44,023 nt of DNA, taken from the NCBI RefSeq assembly GCF_014384705.1, contig NZ_JACRSN010000023.1, positions 1-44,023 of the forward strand. The letters are read 5' to 3'. The translations under genes were made by a program, and so were the position numbers. Positions 24,175 through 31,473 of the stretch are shown here, in pieces. The DNA comes from Yeguia hominis (lineage in GTDB: Bacteria > Bacillota > Clostridia > Oscillospirales > Acutalibacteraceae). The notes below the pieces were generated by a model. That model had not been told where the DNA came from. It worked only from the letters and a program-made list of their open reading frames with translations, and did no database searches. Positions within the stretch are counted from its first letter, which is position 1. Each line of letters opens with the position of its first letter.

Positions 24175-25819
24175 GAGAAGCCTCTGAAATGTTCCATTCA
24201 GAGGCTACGGCTTTTTTTGATGCTTTTGCAACCGTATAGCTCCACTTCATAGGAAGTAAATTCAGATATACATCTATGTTGTCCTTATCTTGAACTACCA
24301 TCTTGTCTAAAATGTGCTTATAGAATTCATCTTCGTACTCCACACCGCTGACAATCTCTTTGATTGCATCCTCAATTTCTTTTAGGAGCTGCTGTTGCTG
24401 CTCAATCATTTCACGCTGCTTATCCACGCTTTCGATGATAGATTGAAGCTCCTCGATTTCCGCATCGCAGCTTGCACGGGTGGCGGTAAATTCGTCCTTG
24501 TTAATCAGATTGGACATATACAGGTCAATCAGATTAGCCCGCTTGCCCTCAATCTTCTTAATCTGCTCTTGCAGCTTTAGGACATCTGTACCCGTCGTAT
24601 CCATAGCAATAATGGATTGAATGACGGCAGTTAGGTTATTTATGATTTTGTTCCTGTTGTATTTAAGGCTCTTGGTTACGAGATACATAATGTGGGTCGC
24701 ATCCTCATTGCGGATAGACAAGCCCGTACAGCCGACTTGGTTTCCCGCTTTGTCGATATGGGGGCTACCGTGTTTTGCGGCTTCATTACAGCGCCACGCC
24801 TTGTATCGGCTGCCGTCCTTTCTGGTTTTATACCTTGCCACATAGCTTGAGCCGCAGCAGCCGCATTTGATTTTACCAGAGAACGGATAGCGGTTAGAGT
24901 GCTTCGCCTTGCCCTCCTGCGAAAGTGACTTTGCATCTAAAATGCGGTTTGCTTCATCGAACAGTTCACGGGAGATAATCGGCTCGTGATGGTCTTTAAT
25001 GATAACAAATTCCTCTTGCCCACGGTTGTATTTCTTTTCGTGAGATAGGAAGTCTGGCGTATAGGTCTTTTTCTGCACCAAATCGCCGCAGTATTTCTCG
25101 TTGCGTATCACTCGCAGAATGACCGTGTTGCTCCATTCCTTGACCCGCATAGGGCTGATACCTTCCTCACGAAGCTCACGGGCGATGACGTGCGTTCCTT
25201 TGCCCTCATTGACAAACTTATGGAAGATAAGGCGTACAACCTTTGCGCCTTCCTCGTTAATGGTCATTTTGCCGCCCTCGACATCGTAGCCCAACATACT
25301 TCTGCCGAACACAACGCCTTGTTCCATCTGGCGTTTTTGTCCCCACTTCACACGCTCGGAAGTCTTGCGGCTTTCTTCCTGTGCAATAGAGGACATAATC
25401 GCCAGACGAAGCTCTGCATCGCCGTCTAAGGTGTTGATATTGTCATTCATAAATATAACACCGACGCCGTGCTTTTTCAATTCACGGGTGTAATATATAC
25501 TATCAAGGGTGTTTCTCGCAAAACGGGAAATCTCCTTGGTGATAATCAAATCAAAGTCGCCATTCTTGGCGCACGCTATCATACGGTTAAACTCTTTGCG
25601 CTTCTTTGTGTTCGTGCCAGAAATGCCCTCATCGGCAAAAATCTCATAAAGCTCCCAATCGGGATTGCGCTCAATATACTGTCTGAAATACCGCTGCTGG
25701 CTTTCAAACGAATTGGCTTGGTCTTCGTTGTCCGTTGAAACACGGCAGTATGCAGCTACCTTTCTTTTTGTTTCAACCATCTTCAGCTCTTGGTTTAGGC
25801 GTTCATATCTATTTATCAT
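24125..25819 (-). CDS. Large serine recombinase (ICE integrase/excisionase)
   Basis: A complete 564-residue enzyme that should integrate and excise the ICE. The resolvase domain covers residues about 16-160, with catalytic serine in AAYCRVSTDNEDQANSFESQ and the conserved ADEGISGTNTKKR, ITKEISRFARNT and AIMSSIAQEESR. The recombinase domain is at about 180-290. The zinc ribbon follows (KIKCGCCGSSYVARY ... RCNEAAKHGS ... VGCTGLSI), then a coiled coil near 440-500 and a DNA-binding tail. The reading frame crosses the attachment junction at about 24172. The final 16 or so residues (ISVKIALSSGYGIV and the preceding bases) are antisense cotJC, and the TAG stop lies in host DNA. AAAGGAG precedes the ATG. 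The protein is unrelated in sequence to the remnant at 6481. Confidence 0.95.
   Translation of the reverse strand: MINRYERLNQELKMVETKRKVAAYCRVSTDNEDQANSFESQQRYFRQYIERNPDWELYEIFADEGISGTNTKKRKEFNRMIACAKNGDFDLIITKEISRFARNTLDSIYYTRELKKHGVGVIFMNDNINTLDGDAELRLAIMSSIAQEESRKTSERVKWGQKRQMEQGVVFGRSMLGYDVEGGKMTINEEGAKVVRLIFHKFVNEGKGTHVIARELREEGISPMRVKEWSNTVILRVIRNEKYCGDLVQKKTYTPDFLSHEKKYNRGQEEFVIIKDHHEPIISRELFDEANRILDAKSLSQEGKAKHSNRYPFSGKIKCGCCGSSYVARYKTRKDGSRYKAWRCNEAAKHGSPHIDKAGNQVGCTGLSIRNEDATHIMYLVTKSLKYNRNKIINNLTAVIQSIIAMDTTGTDVLKLQEQIKKIEGKRANLIDLYMSNLINKDEFTATRASCDAEIEELQSIIESVDKQREMIEQQQQLLKEIEDAIKEIVSGVEYEDEFYKHILDKMVVQDKDNIDVYLNLLPMKWSYTVAKASKKAVASEWNISEASLPISVKIALSSGYGIV
24164..24178. other. 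ICE attachment junction in cotJC
   Basis: The last recognisable cotJC codons are GAT ATC GGT (24166-24174). Downstream sequence no longer fits the gene. The crossover must lie within a few bases of this point. The core dinucleotide exchanged by the serine recombinase cannot be fixed without the other junction; GG or GT in ATCGGTA are the candidates. Confidence 0.75.
24179..24218 (+). terminator. Terminator-like hairpin at the ICE edge
   Basis: Perfect 10-base arms AGCCTCTGAA (24179-24188) and TTCAGAGGCT (24197-24206) are followed after four bases by a run of seven T. On the rightward strand this would stop cotJ transcription just inside the element. It may equally be part of the recombinase binding site. 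Confidence 0.65.
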
Positions 25820-25859
25820 AGCGAAGCTCCTTTCTCAGTAAACTTTGTTACTGTATTTA

Positions 25860-25889
25860 ATTATAGAAAAAAGAGAGTGCGGTGTCGAA
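25860..25889 (-). promoter_or_regulatory. Probable promoter of the serine recombinase
   Basis: Leftward -10 TATAAT (25860-25865) with -35 TTCGAC (25884-25889), 18-base spacer, 41 bases before the start codon. The -10 is perfect and the -35 weak, so an activator may be needed. The pattern is that of the housekeeping sigma factor, not of sigma E or K. Confidence 0.6.
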
Positions 25890-25919
25890 TGTGCAAATTT
25901 GTTTTTTCACTCGGCTATG

Positions 25920-25947
25920 TAAAAACGCCAAGCGTTATGCTCGGCGT
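25920..25947 (-). terminator. Terminator of the mazF operon
   Basis: Leftward hairpin with arms ACGCC-AGC / GCT-GGCGT (25925-25947) followed by five T. The stop codon of the 106-codon gene lies within the loop. Confidence 0.75.
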
Positions 25948-26255
25948 CTGCTTTTTGGCTCCCTGCTATATTGCTTTTCAAGCTCGACCAAACAGCGTTC
26001 CCGCTGAGAATGTGTCAGCAGCTTTCTTTTCTCCAAAGAAAGGAGTATCGACTTTTGGATATTCATAAGGAACGCAGCGTGTTCCTGCTCGTTTAATTCT
26101 GGAACAGGGTCGCCAACATAAACAAATTCTCTATGCAACAGCCGCAACACCTCCCTCGTTTCTAAAATATATGAGCTACCGCTTGTACCGTATAACGAGA
26201 GAGCTAATCCTTTTTTGCAAGCCCGATGCTGATAGCGAGAGCTTTGTCTGCGCAA
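25935..26255 (-). CDS. Small conserved ICE protein downstream of mazF
   Basis: Up to 106 codons; the start is uncertain. The likely conserved part is the last 80 residues: an N-terminal helix (LETREVLRLLHREFVYVGDP), a turn VPELNEQEHAAFL, and helices MNIQKSILLSLEKRKLL and HSQRERCLVELEKQY. Proteins of this look accompany serine recombinases in clostridial conjugative elements, but I know no function. It overlaps the end of mazF by about 50 bases if the longest frame is used. A GTG at REV with GGGAG before it is an alternative start that would shorten the gene to about 74 codons. It may be the antitoxin or an accessory of MazF by position alone; the fold does not look like MazE. Confidence 0.55.
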   Translation of the reverse strand: MRRQSSRYQHRACKKGLALSLYGTSGSSYILETREVLRLLHREFVYVGDPVPELNEQEHAAFLMNIQKSILLSLEKRKLLTHSQRERCLVELEKQYSREPKSRRRA

Positions 26256-26563
26256 TGAATAAAACGCCTGTCAAGAGTTCCTAAGTACTCTCGCAGGCGT
26301 TGCTTGTCTATGGTGCGGATTTGTTCAAACAATATAATTGAGTTCTTATCCAGACCGTCGAAGTCTTTAATTAAGGTGTGCGTAGGTAATTTTGCTTTTG
26401 TGTGTACCCGACTTGTGATAGGGGCGATAATGACCGTAGGGCTATGCTTGTTGCCTATATCGTTGGAAATGATAAGTACAGGTCTTGTGCCGCCCTGTTC
26501 AGAGCCGATAACGGGATTTAGCTCCGCATAATAAATGTCGCCACGCTTGATAGTCAATTCCAT
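26204..26563 (-). CDS. MazF/PemK-type toxin (mRNA interferase)
   Basis: A 119-residue protein of the PemK/MazF/Kid family. The N-terminal IKRGDIYYAELNPVIGSEQGG holds the conserved RGD and the SEQGGTRPVLIISND motif. The middle carries VIIAPITSR with the threonine-serine of the active site, and LFEQIRTIDKQRL follows. Chromosomal relatives cleave RNA at short sequence motifs and stop translation. No MazE-like antitoxin gene is found directly upstream. The sole adjacent small gene is downstream. An AGGT ribosome site lies 10 bases from the start. Such genes are common near the recombinase end of clostridial conjugative elements, where they may stabilise the element. Stop codon is TAG. Confidence 0.9.
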   Translation of the reverse strand: MELTIKRGDIYYAELNPVIGSEQGGTRPVLIISNDIGNKHSPTVIIAPITSRVHTKAKLPTHTLIKDFDGLDKNSIILFEQIRTIDKQRLREYLGTLDRRFIHCADKALAISIGLAKKD

Positions 26564-27128
26564 TGTGTTTGACCTCCCAATATGATTTAGACAGAGGTTT
26601 TCTGCCTATGTAGGCAGCCAAACACAAGGAAGTATTTAAGGTCGGGAGAGCATAAACAATATCTCTGTTCTTTTGACCGCCTTGCGTCTGGCTGCTATGA
26701 GAAAGCATTTCAATTTGTCCTCGACACCCCGAAATGCTATTGGGAAGTCGCCAAACGGTCAGCAGCGAACTGACGCCACGGGAGTTTCACCCCAACTGTC
26801 GTTCTGACAGAGCCGCCCTCATTGCCTGCGACGGTTTTATCACGCTCGGACTGTGACTGGACGGGAGTATCATTGTCCTCTTTGTGGGTTATGGCGAAAT
26901 CGGGAGCTGCCCGATATTTTGAGTAGGTAGTTGTCGCTCTCTGCTTTACGGCAGGTTATGGCGTACCTCTCGACACGCTTATGCTTATCACAATCACAAA
27001 GAGAAGGTATTTGGCGAATGGGTATTCGGTTTTCAAAGAGCAATCCCGTTTTCGCCACACAAAGGAAAACAGGGCGAGAGGTTTTGTCCTCTCACCCTGT
27101 AGCCCGTGGGAACGCTCAATTTTCCCCT
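26564..27128. other. Region without a recognisable gene
   Basis: About 560 bases. Open frames here are short and lack ribosome sites. Imperfect inverted repeats such as TGCCTATGTAGGCA (26607-26620) suggest structured RNA or a binding site close to mazF. The rest appears to be a conserved non-coding leader or a degraded gene. Confidence 0.4.
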
Positions 27129-27557
27129 CTACTCAAAAATTTTTTGGATTTTTTCTTTGAGCCTGTCCAATCGCCTGTAAACGGCTTTCTCCGTGATACG
27201 CAGATACGATGCAATTTCACGGGTAGAATATCCCTGTACTTTCATAAAAGCGATATGCAGAGTAAGCCTATCCACCTTAATCAGCACTTGATAGAGCTGC
27301 TGATTTTCGATGTTATCCAGAAAGTCCTCAACCGTGTTTATTTCGGGCTGTGTCATATCCGCTGCGACTTCTTCAAGGTATGTACCTGTTTCTTGCATAC
27401 GCTGATAGTAACGCCTGTCGGAATTGAAAATCGCCCAATCGTGAACACGGAGCTTTTCTATGTCTTTCTCGCTGACACCCAAACTCCGCAACTGTTTTTC
27501 TTCGGCTTCTTTCCATAGCCGCCATTTCTTTTCTTCTCTGGCTTTGTTGTACGCCAT
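27129..27557 (-). CDS. Sigma-70 region 4-like regulator
   Basis: A 142-residue protein. The N-terminal half is charged and helical (MAYNKAREEKKWRLWKEAEE, then LGVSEKDIEKLRVHDWAIFNSDRRYYQR). The C-terminal 60 residues are a helix-turn-helix of the region-4 type: LHIAFMKVQGYSTREIASYL followed by ITEKAVYRRLDRLKEKIQK. Relatives in Tn916- and CTn-type elements control excision or transfer genes. The start was set at MAYNK, which has GGAGG 8 bases upstream; a longer frame reads through that site. Stop is TAG. It sits between the recombinase/mazF end and the cargo, a usual place for element regulators. Confidence 0.82.
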   Translation of the reverse strand: MAYNKAREEKKWRLWKEAEEKQLRSLGVSEKDIEKLRVHDWAIFNSDRRYYQRMQETGTYLEEVAADMTQPEINTVEDFLDNIENQQLYQVLIKVDRLTLHIAFMKVQGYSTREIASYLRITEKAVYRRLDRLKEKIQKIFE

Positions 27558-27994
27558 ACTGTTTCCTCCAATCTGAATTTTTTGAAAACTCAGACTGGCG
27601 GGCGGACTGCGACAACCAACGCCAGATGCGGGCTTGTCCTGTATCAAAGAGAAGCAGGACAAGCAAAAAGCCGCAAAGGTACAAAGACCTCTGCGGCAAT
27701 AAGCATAACTATACCTACGGCATAGAAATGAAATCTCTATTTGAAAACCATAAAAGTGCCACGAACAGGCGAGGATTTTTTTAACAGCTTATCCTCGTTC
27801 ATGCGTGACACTCTATATGTATCCGCTGCTTCTGATGAGCAGCGTTGCGGTCATATTAGACCAACACATAAAAAATCCCTCCAAACCTTAAACGGGCTTA
27901 GAGGGCTGAGCTATTTTTGTTTGGGCGTGACAGAGCAGCCCACCAAAGCACCGTTTTTTTTATTTGGTGGGCTGTGCTGCCAAATTTATTGATG
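27558..27994. other. Non-coding stretch with hairpins
   Basis: No gene seen. An inverted repeat AGCCCACCAAA (27937-27947) and TTTGGTGGGCT (27963-27973) flanks a run of eight T in its loop. Around 27675-27700, CCGCAAAGG and CCTCTGCGG can pair, probably a terminator or leader structure ahead of the sigma-like gene. Confidence 0.4.
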
Positions 27995-28041
27995 AAAAAA
28001 GAGCCGACGAGCTGTGAGGTATCTCACAGGTTCATCGGCTC
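27995..28041 (-). terminator. Terminator of the KTR-domain gene
   Basis: Leftward hairpin (28001-28041) with arms GAGCCGATGAACCTGTGAG and its near complement around a 4-base loop, followed by six T. The stop codon of the 62-codon gene is in the stem. Confidence 0.8.
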
Positions 28042-28220
28042 TGCGTCTTAGCGTCTGGCACTTCTGCTGTTGTGATATTCAGTTGCTTTGCATTTATCAA
28101 GGTCTGCTTATGGCACTTGGGACAGAACAGGGGAAAATTCTTTAGCTCTGTATCCTCCCGTATCTGTACTCTTGTTTTGTTGCCGCAGACGGGGCATAGT
28201 ATAAATTTTTCTTTTTGCAT
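28032..28220 (-). CDS. Cysteine-rich KTR-domain (zinc-ribbon) protein
   Basis: A 62-residue protein with a compact zinc ribbon: FILCPVCGNKTRVQIREDTE followed by FPLFCPKCHKQTLIN. Two CPxC pairs flank the KTR motif from which the family takes its name. Small KTR proteins are frequent cargo of clostridial conjugative elements; no function is established. CGGAGG stands 9 bases before the ATG. It lies 38 bases downstream of the BlaR1-like gene in the same direction and shares the terminator just after its stop, so it is plausibly the last gene of the blaI-blaR transcript. Confidence 0.85.
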   Translation of the reverse strand: MQKEKFILCPVCGNKTRVQIREDTELKNFPLFCPKCHKQTLINAKQLNITTAEVPDAKTQSR

Positions 28221-28258
28221 TAGGCATATTTCCTCCGAGTCACAAACGCAAGATTGCC

Positions 28259-29572
28259 TTAGCTATTGTTGCCAAGGAAAGCTGCAAGTCCCTTTTGCAC
28301 TTCTGCTGGGTCTTTGACACTATATGTGAAAGAAATCGTTGCGCTTGTTTCAATCCAAATCTTAGAATAATCGGAAGTGAAACTGATTATGGAGTCCATA
28401 GAATTGTCTGCTCGGTAAAATGTAATCTTGTTATTTTCCTCGCTGTCAATCCAAGAGCCTCTCTTAACTTCTTTCGTGTTGATCTCAATACCTTCAACAA
28501 AGGTCAACAGTTCATTGAAATATGCGCTGTCTGTAATGGTTTTGTTCCCGTCGGCAGTTTTAATTTCGGCGTGCGTTGCAGACGGAGTTGCAATTGCGTT
28601 GATTTCAGTAATAGTTTGCTTTGCCGTCGCATACTGCGGACGGTTAGGAATAAGGCATATTGCAATGACCACAATTAAAATTACCGCCCCTAAACCTGCA
28701 AATCCAATTATTTTTTTCGTGTTTGATTTCATAACATTCTTTATCCTTTCTTTGGGATTTCCCTCGGCAAACGCCATCGGTATGCCAAGTGTGCTTTTTT
28801 CAATAGAAAGCTCTAAAAGCGACCGGCTGTATTCTTTGCGAATGTCCTCCTTTGAATTTCTGATTACGCTTTCATCGCAGGACATTTCCATATCGGTAAC
28901 GAACAGCTTGAACGCAAGCCACACAAGAGGGTTAAACCAATGCAGGATAAGAACAACATATCCTAATATCTTCGCAAGGTTATCACGCCGAGCGAGATGC
29001 GTCTGTTCGTGGGCAATTACATATTCCTGTGCGTCAGCCAAATTGCTCGGCAAGTATATTTTTGGATTTCGCAATCCAAGCGCAAAGGGCGTGCCGACTA
29101 CTTGCGAAATATAAATATTATCCCGAAGAAGGACGGCACTCTGTAATTTCTTTTTGAGTTTGGAATATGAGCGTATGCTATACAGGCAAAACGCACAAAC
29201 GCCGATGAACCATATAATCTTCCCCCAAAAGGTAAATATCTGATATACATTTGCGGTAGAATCGAAAACCTCAGTTGCTACAACAGGGTTGATTACGCTG
29301 TCTATTGCTTTTATACCCGTTTCCACATAAGGGGTTTCAATATAAAGCATATCCGTAGAAAGCGGCGTGGTGTTGAACGGCAATATGCTCAAAACGCTTT
29401 CAAAGGAAACGGGTACAAGCAGACGGAAAAAGGCAACAAACCATAATGCGTAGGAGAAAACCTTTGGAGCTTTTTTCAGCAGCAACCGTGCCAACATAAT
29501 AATTAAGATAGCAAAGCTGCCCGTAATACTCATATTTACAATATCGAGAAATACTTTGTCGCTCATAGTCAT
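28259..29572 (-). CDS. BlaR1/MecR1-type M56 metalloprotease sensor
   Basis: A 437-residue membrane protein. The N-terminal part has four hydrophobic helices (SITGSFAILIIMLARLLL; VFSYALWFVAFFRLLVPVS; IIWFIGVCAFCLYSI; YVVLILHWFNPLVWLAF). The zinc-protease motif HEQTH sits in YVIAHEQTHLARRDN, followed by the M56 helix and the conserved MEMSCDESVI (third ligand). After another helix (IGFAGLGAVILIVVIAICLI, about 300) comes a short extracellular domain of 120 residues. It lacks the penicillin-binding SxxK domain of true BlaR1, so the signal sensed is probably not a beta-lactam. Start overlaps the stop of the BlaI gene (ATGA). Confidence 0.9.
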   Translation of the reverse strand: MTMSDKVFLDIVNMSITGSFAILIIMLARLLLKKAPKVFSYALWFVAFFRLLVPVSFESVLSILPFNTTPLSTDMLYIETPYVETGIKAIDSVINPVVATEVFDSTANVYQIFTFWGKIIWFIGVCAFCLYSIRSYSKLKKKLQSAVLLRDNIYISQVVGTPFALGLRNPKIYLPSNLADAQEYVIAHEQTHLARRDNLAKILGYVVLILHWFNPLVWLAFKLFVTDMEMSCDESVIRNSKEDIRKEYSRSLLELSIEKSTLGIPMAFAEGNPKERIKNVMKSNTKKIIGFAGLGAVILIVVIAICLIPNRPQYATAKQTITEINAIATPSATHAEIKTADGNKTITDSAYFNELLTFVEGIEINTKEVKRGSWIDSEENNKITFYRADNSMDSIISFTSDYSKIWIETSATISFTYSVKDPAEVQKGLAAFLGNNS

Positions 29573-29931
29573 TCCTCTACATTTTGGTCGATGATTTTCT
29601 GTATCTCAGCGATTTCCTGCTTTGAGAGCTTTTTGCGGCGGGTAAACGCCACTAAGAATTGTGGCAGAGAACCGTTGAATGTTTCTTCCACGAAGCCCTC
29701 ACTTTGCTTCGTAAACCACTCCTGCTTTGAAAGGACAGAAACGACATTGCCCGAATTGTTTTGAAAAATGCCCTTATCACAAAGACGCTTCAGCATCGTA
29801 TATGTGGTGGATTTCTTCCAAGAGAATTTCTGCTCACAAAGCTGAACCAAGCCTCCAGAGGAAATAGGCTCATTCTCCCAAATTAAGTTGGCAAACTCCA
29901 GTTCCATATCTCCAAGTTTGTAATTTTTCAT
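29569..29931 (-). CDS. BlaI/MecI/CopY-family repressor
   Basis: A 120-residue winged-helix repressor. The N-terminus MKNYKLGDMELEFANLIWEN and the recognition segment WKKSTTYTMLKRLCDKGIF are typical. The C-terminal half is the dimerisation helix with KLSKQEIAEIQKIID. The start was set at MKNYKLG, which is preceded by AAGGAGG at 8 bases; the longer frame begins inside the operator. In the paradigm, the M56 partner is activated by a ligand and causes cleavage of the repressor. The repressor would act at the dyad 29948-29994 directly upstream. No beta-lactamase or other resistance gene is linked in the window. Confidence 0.92.
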   Translation of the reverse strand: MKNYKLGDMELEFANLIWENEPISSGGLVQLCEQKFSWKKSTTYTMLKRLCDKGIFQNNSGNVVSVLSKQEWFTKQSEGFVEETFNGSLPQFLVAFTRRKKLSKQEIAEIQKIIDQNVEE

Positions 29932-29947
29932 TATAATCCTCCTTGCG

Positions 29948-29994
29948 GGTCTACAAGCATTAGACCTTTGCTTATAGTCTAACACTTGTAGACC
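29948..29994 (-). promoter_or_regulatory. BlaI-type dyad operator and promoter
   Basis: Inverted arms GGTCTACAAGCATTAGAC (29948-29965) and GTCTAACACTTGTAGACC (29977-29994), two mismatches, each containing the TACA/TGTA elements of BlaI/MecI operators. A TTGACA -35 lies at 30000-30005 on the leftward strand, so the arms occupy the region where the -10 must be. Autoregulation of the blaI-blaR unit is strongly suggested. Confidence 0.82.
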
Positions 29995-30080
29995 CGTTTT
30001 GTCAAGAGGAAAACAAAAAGTTCACAAACTCTTTGCTGCCAATACTCAGACAGCATTCAACTACTTTGGATTTATCAAGG

Positions 30081-30623
30081 TTAGTTTTTCGTTTCGGTTT
30101 CCTTGTATGGCGTTGCCCGATATGCGTGGTTCTCCACATATACCATCATACGGTTATACAGTACCACATAGAAAAGTATAGCAAGCATACTGCCTATTGC
30201 ACCCAAAATCGCATAAGAGTCGCTTCCTCGTAATTTCAGCGCTGTCCATATTATAATACCTATCCACGCCACAATGCACAGGGCGATAGTTGAGATATGT
30301 TCGTGCAACCATTTCTTCTTAAAAAACGCTATCTTTTCTTTCAGCGTAAAGGTGCTGTTGTTCAGCGCCGTAACAAGATTATCGTCAGCGGCTTTCTGGA
30401 AGTCCTCCGCCAAAAGCCGTTCACCGCTTATAAGCTCGTTAATACTTACGCCGAATTCCTTTGAAAGCAGCGCCAGCATTTCAACATCTGGCATATAGTT
30501 TCCATTCTCCCAACGAGAAATGGTTTTGTTGGTCACGCCGAGCTTTTCTCCGAGCTGCTCTTGCGTCAAACCTTTCTCTTTTCGCAGGGCGGCTATGAAT
30601 TTTCCGATTTTGATTTGATCCAT
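30081..30623 (-). CDS. XRE-family regulator with two membrane helices
   Basis: A 180-residue protein. Residues about 5-60 are a helix-turn-helix (IGKFIAALRKEKGLTQEQLG, VTNKTISRWENGNYMPD), followed by the usual YMPDVEMLALLSKEFGVSINELISGE. After a linker two hydrophobic helices appear (HISTIALCIVAWIGIIIWTAL and AILGAIGSMLAILFYVVLY), so it is membrane-tethered. The start at MDQIKIG was chosen because GGAGGG is 9 bases upstream. The regulator 94 bases upstream is a similar protein in the same direction, and the pair look like an old duplication. What they control is not known. Confidence 0.88.
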   Translation of the reverse strand: MDQIKIGKFIAALRKEKGLTQEQLGEKLGVTNKTISRWENGNYMPDVEMLALLSKEFGVSINELISGERLLAEDFQKAADDNLVTALNNSTFTLKEKIAFFKKKWLHEHISTIALCIVAWIGIIIWTALKLRGSDSYAILGAIGSMLAILFYVVLYNRMMVYVENHAYRATPYKETETKN

Positions 30624-30716
30624 TTTTATATCCCTCCGAAGAAAAGTATAGCGCATTTTTCATGAGAATGCTTCCCCACAAACAGCGAATTCCGCTTGAC
30701 AAACTGGAATTTGTAA

Positions 30717-31328
30717 TTACTTTGTAAGAACCTTTTTATGATACGATTTGTTTCCGCAGTATGGGCATTTCATCTTTCTTGATGTGCCGCTATGCAGCGC
30801 CATAACAACAGCTTTCATTGTCGGTACATATCTTTTTTTGCATACAGGGCATTCGTAGTATCCCGTATCGTGCTCAATTCTTACTCCTACAAAGCAAGTG
30901 GCGAAAACTACCGCAGCTCCAAATGCCAATAAAGCGATTCCGAGGGCAAGATGGTCTTTCATCAAATAGCATCCGACAAGTATCATAGTGAGAGATACAA
31001 CAATCGCCATTGAGATAAGAAGCTTCTCCAGATGCAGAATCCATTTATTTAACGATTCCTCCTGCTTCTTCATCTCCAAGAGCAAAGCATCCGAAGTTTC
31101 CTTGTAGTTCTCCATTGCGATTCGCTCCCCACTGAAAAGCTCGCTTAGGTTTATTTTTAGCAGGTCACATAGTTCTGGCATAATGGCTGCATCTGGCAGA
31201 CTCCGTCCAGTTTCCCATTTTGATACGGCACGGTCTGTGATGCCAAGTTTCTCCGCAAGAACAGCTTGTGTGAAACCTTGCTCCTTCCGACAGGAAGCTA
31301 TGAATTTTCCAATTTTCTCCTGTTCCAT
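30717..31328 (-). CDS. XRE-family regulator with membrane helices and C-terminal zinc ribbon
   Basis: A 203-residue protein. The N-terminal helix-turn-helix (IGKFIASCRKEQGFTQAVLA, ITDRAVSKWETGRSLPD, then LCDLLKINLSELFSGE) is followed by two hydrophobic helices (LLISMAIVVSLTMILVGCYL and ALGIALLAFGAAVVFATCFV). The C-terminus carries two cysteine pairs, YECPVCKKRYVP and MKCPYCGNKSYHKK, forming a zinc ribbon on the same side of the membrane as the DNA-binding domain if both helices are spanned. The start was set at MEQEKIGKF, with AAAGGAGG 9 bases before. The ribbon could sense metal or redox state; that is inference. Confidence 0.88.
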   Translation of the reverse strand: MEQEKIGKFIASCRKEQGFTQAVLAEKLGITDRAVSKWETGRSLPDAAIMPELCDLLKINLSELFSGERIAMENYKETSDALLLEMKKQEESLNKWILHLEKLLISMAIVVSLTMILVGCYLMKDHLALGIALLAFGAAVVFATCFVGVRIEHDTGYYECPVCKKRYVPTMKAVVMALHSGTSRKMKCPYCGNKSYHKKVLTK

Positions 31329-31473
31329 GAGGAGCACCTCCTTTCTTACATCCACTATATCGCCGTATGACGATTTTTAACAGGAACCAATGGTTGATAT
31401 GTCCGAAATTCACTCTTTAACGGGACTCTACTTCGGGTGGAGTAAGATATTCATTGGCATTCATATTCAAGCT

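Noticed and set aside
24125..24239. Chimeric cotJC reading to 24239 as a functional 83-residue protein
   Set aside because: The last 21 residues come from the ICE end in antisense to the recombinase, and most metal ligands of CotJC are missing.
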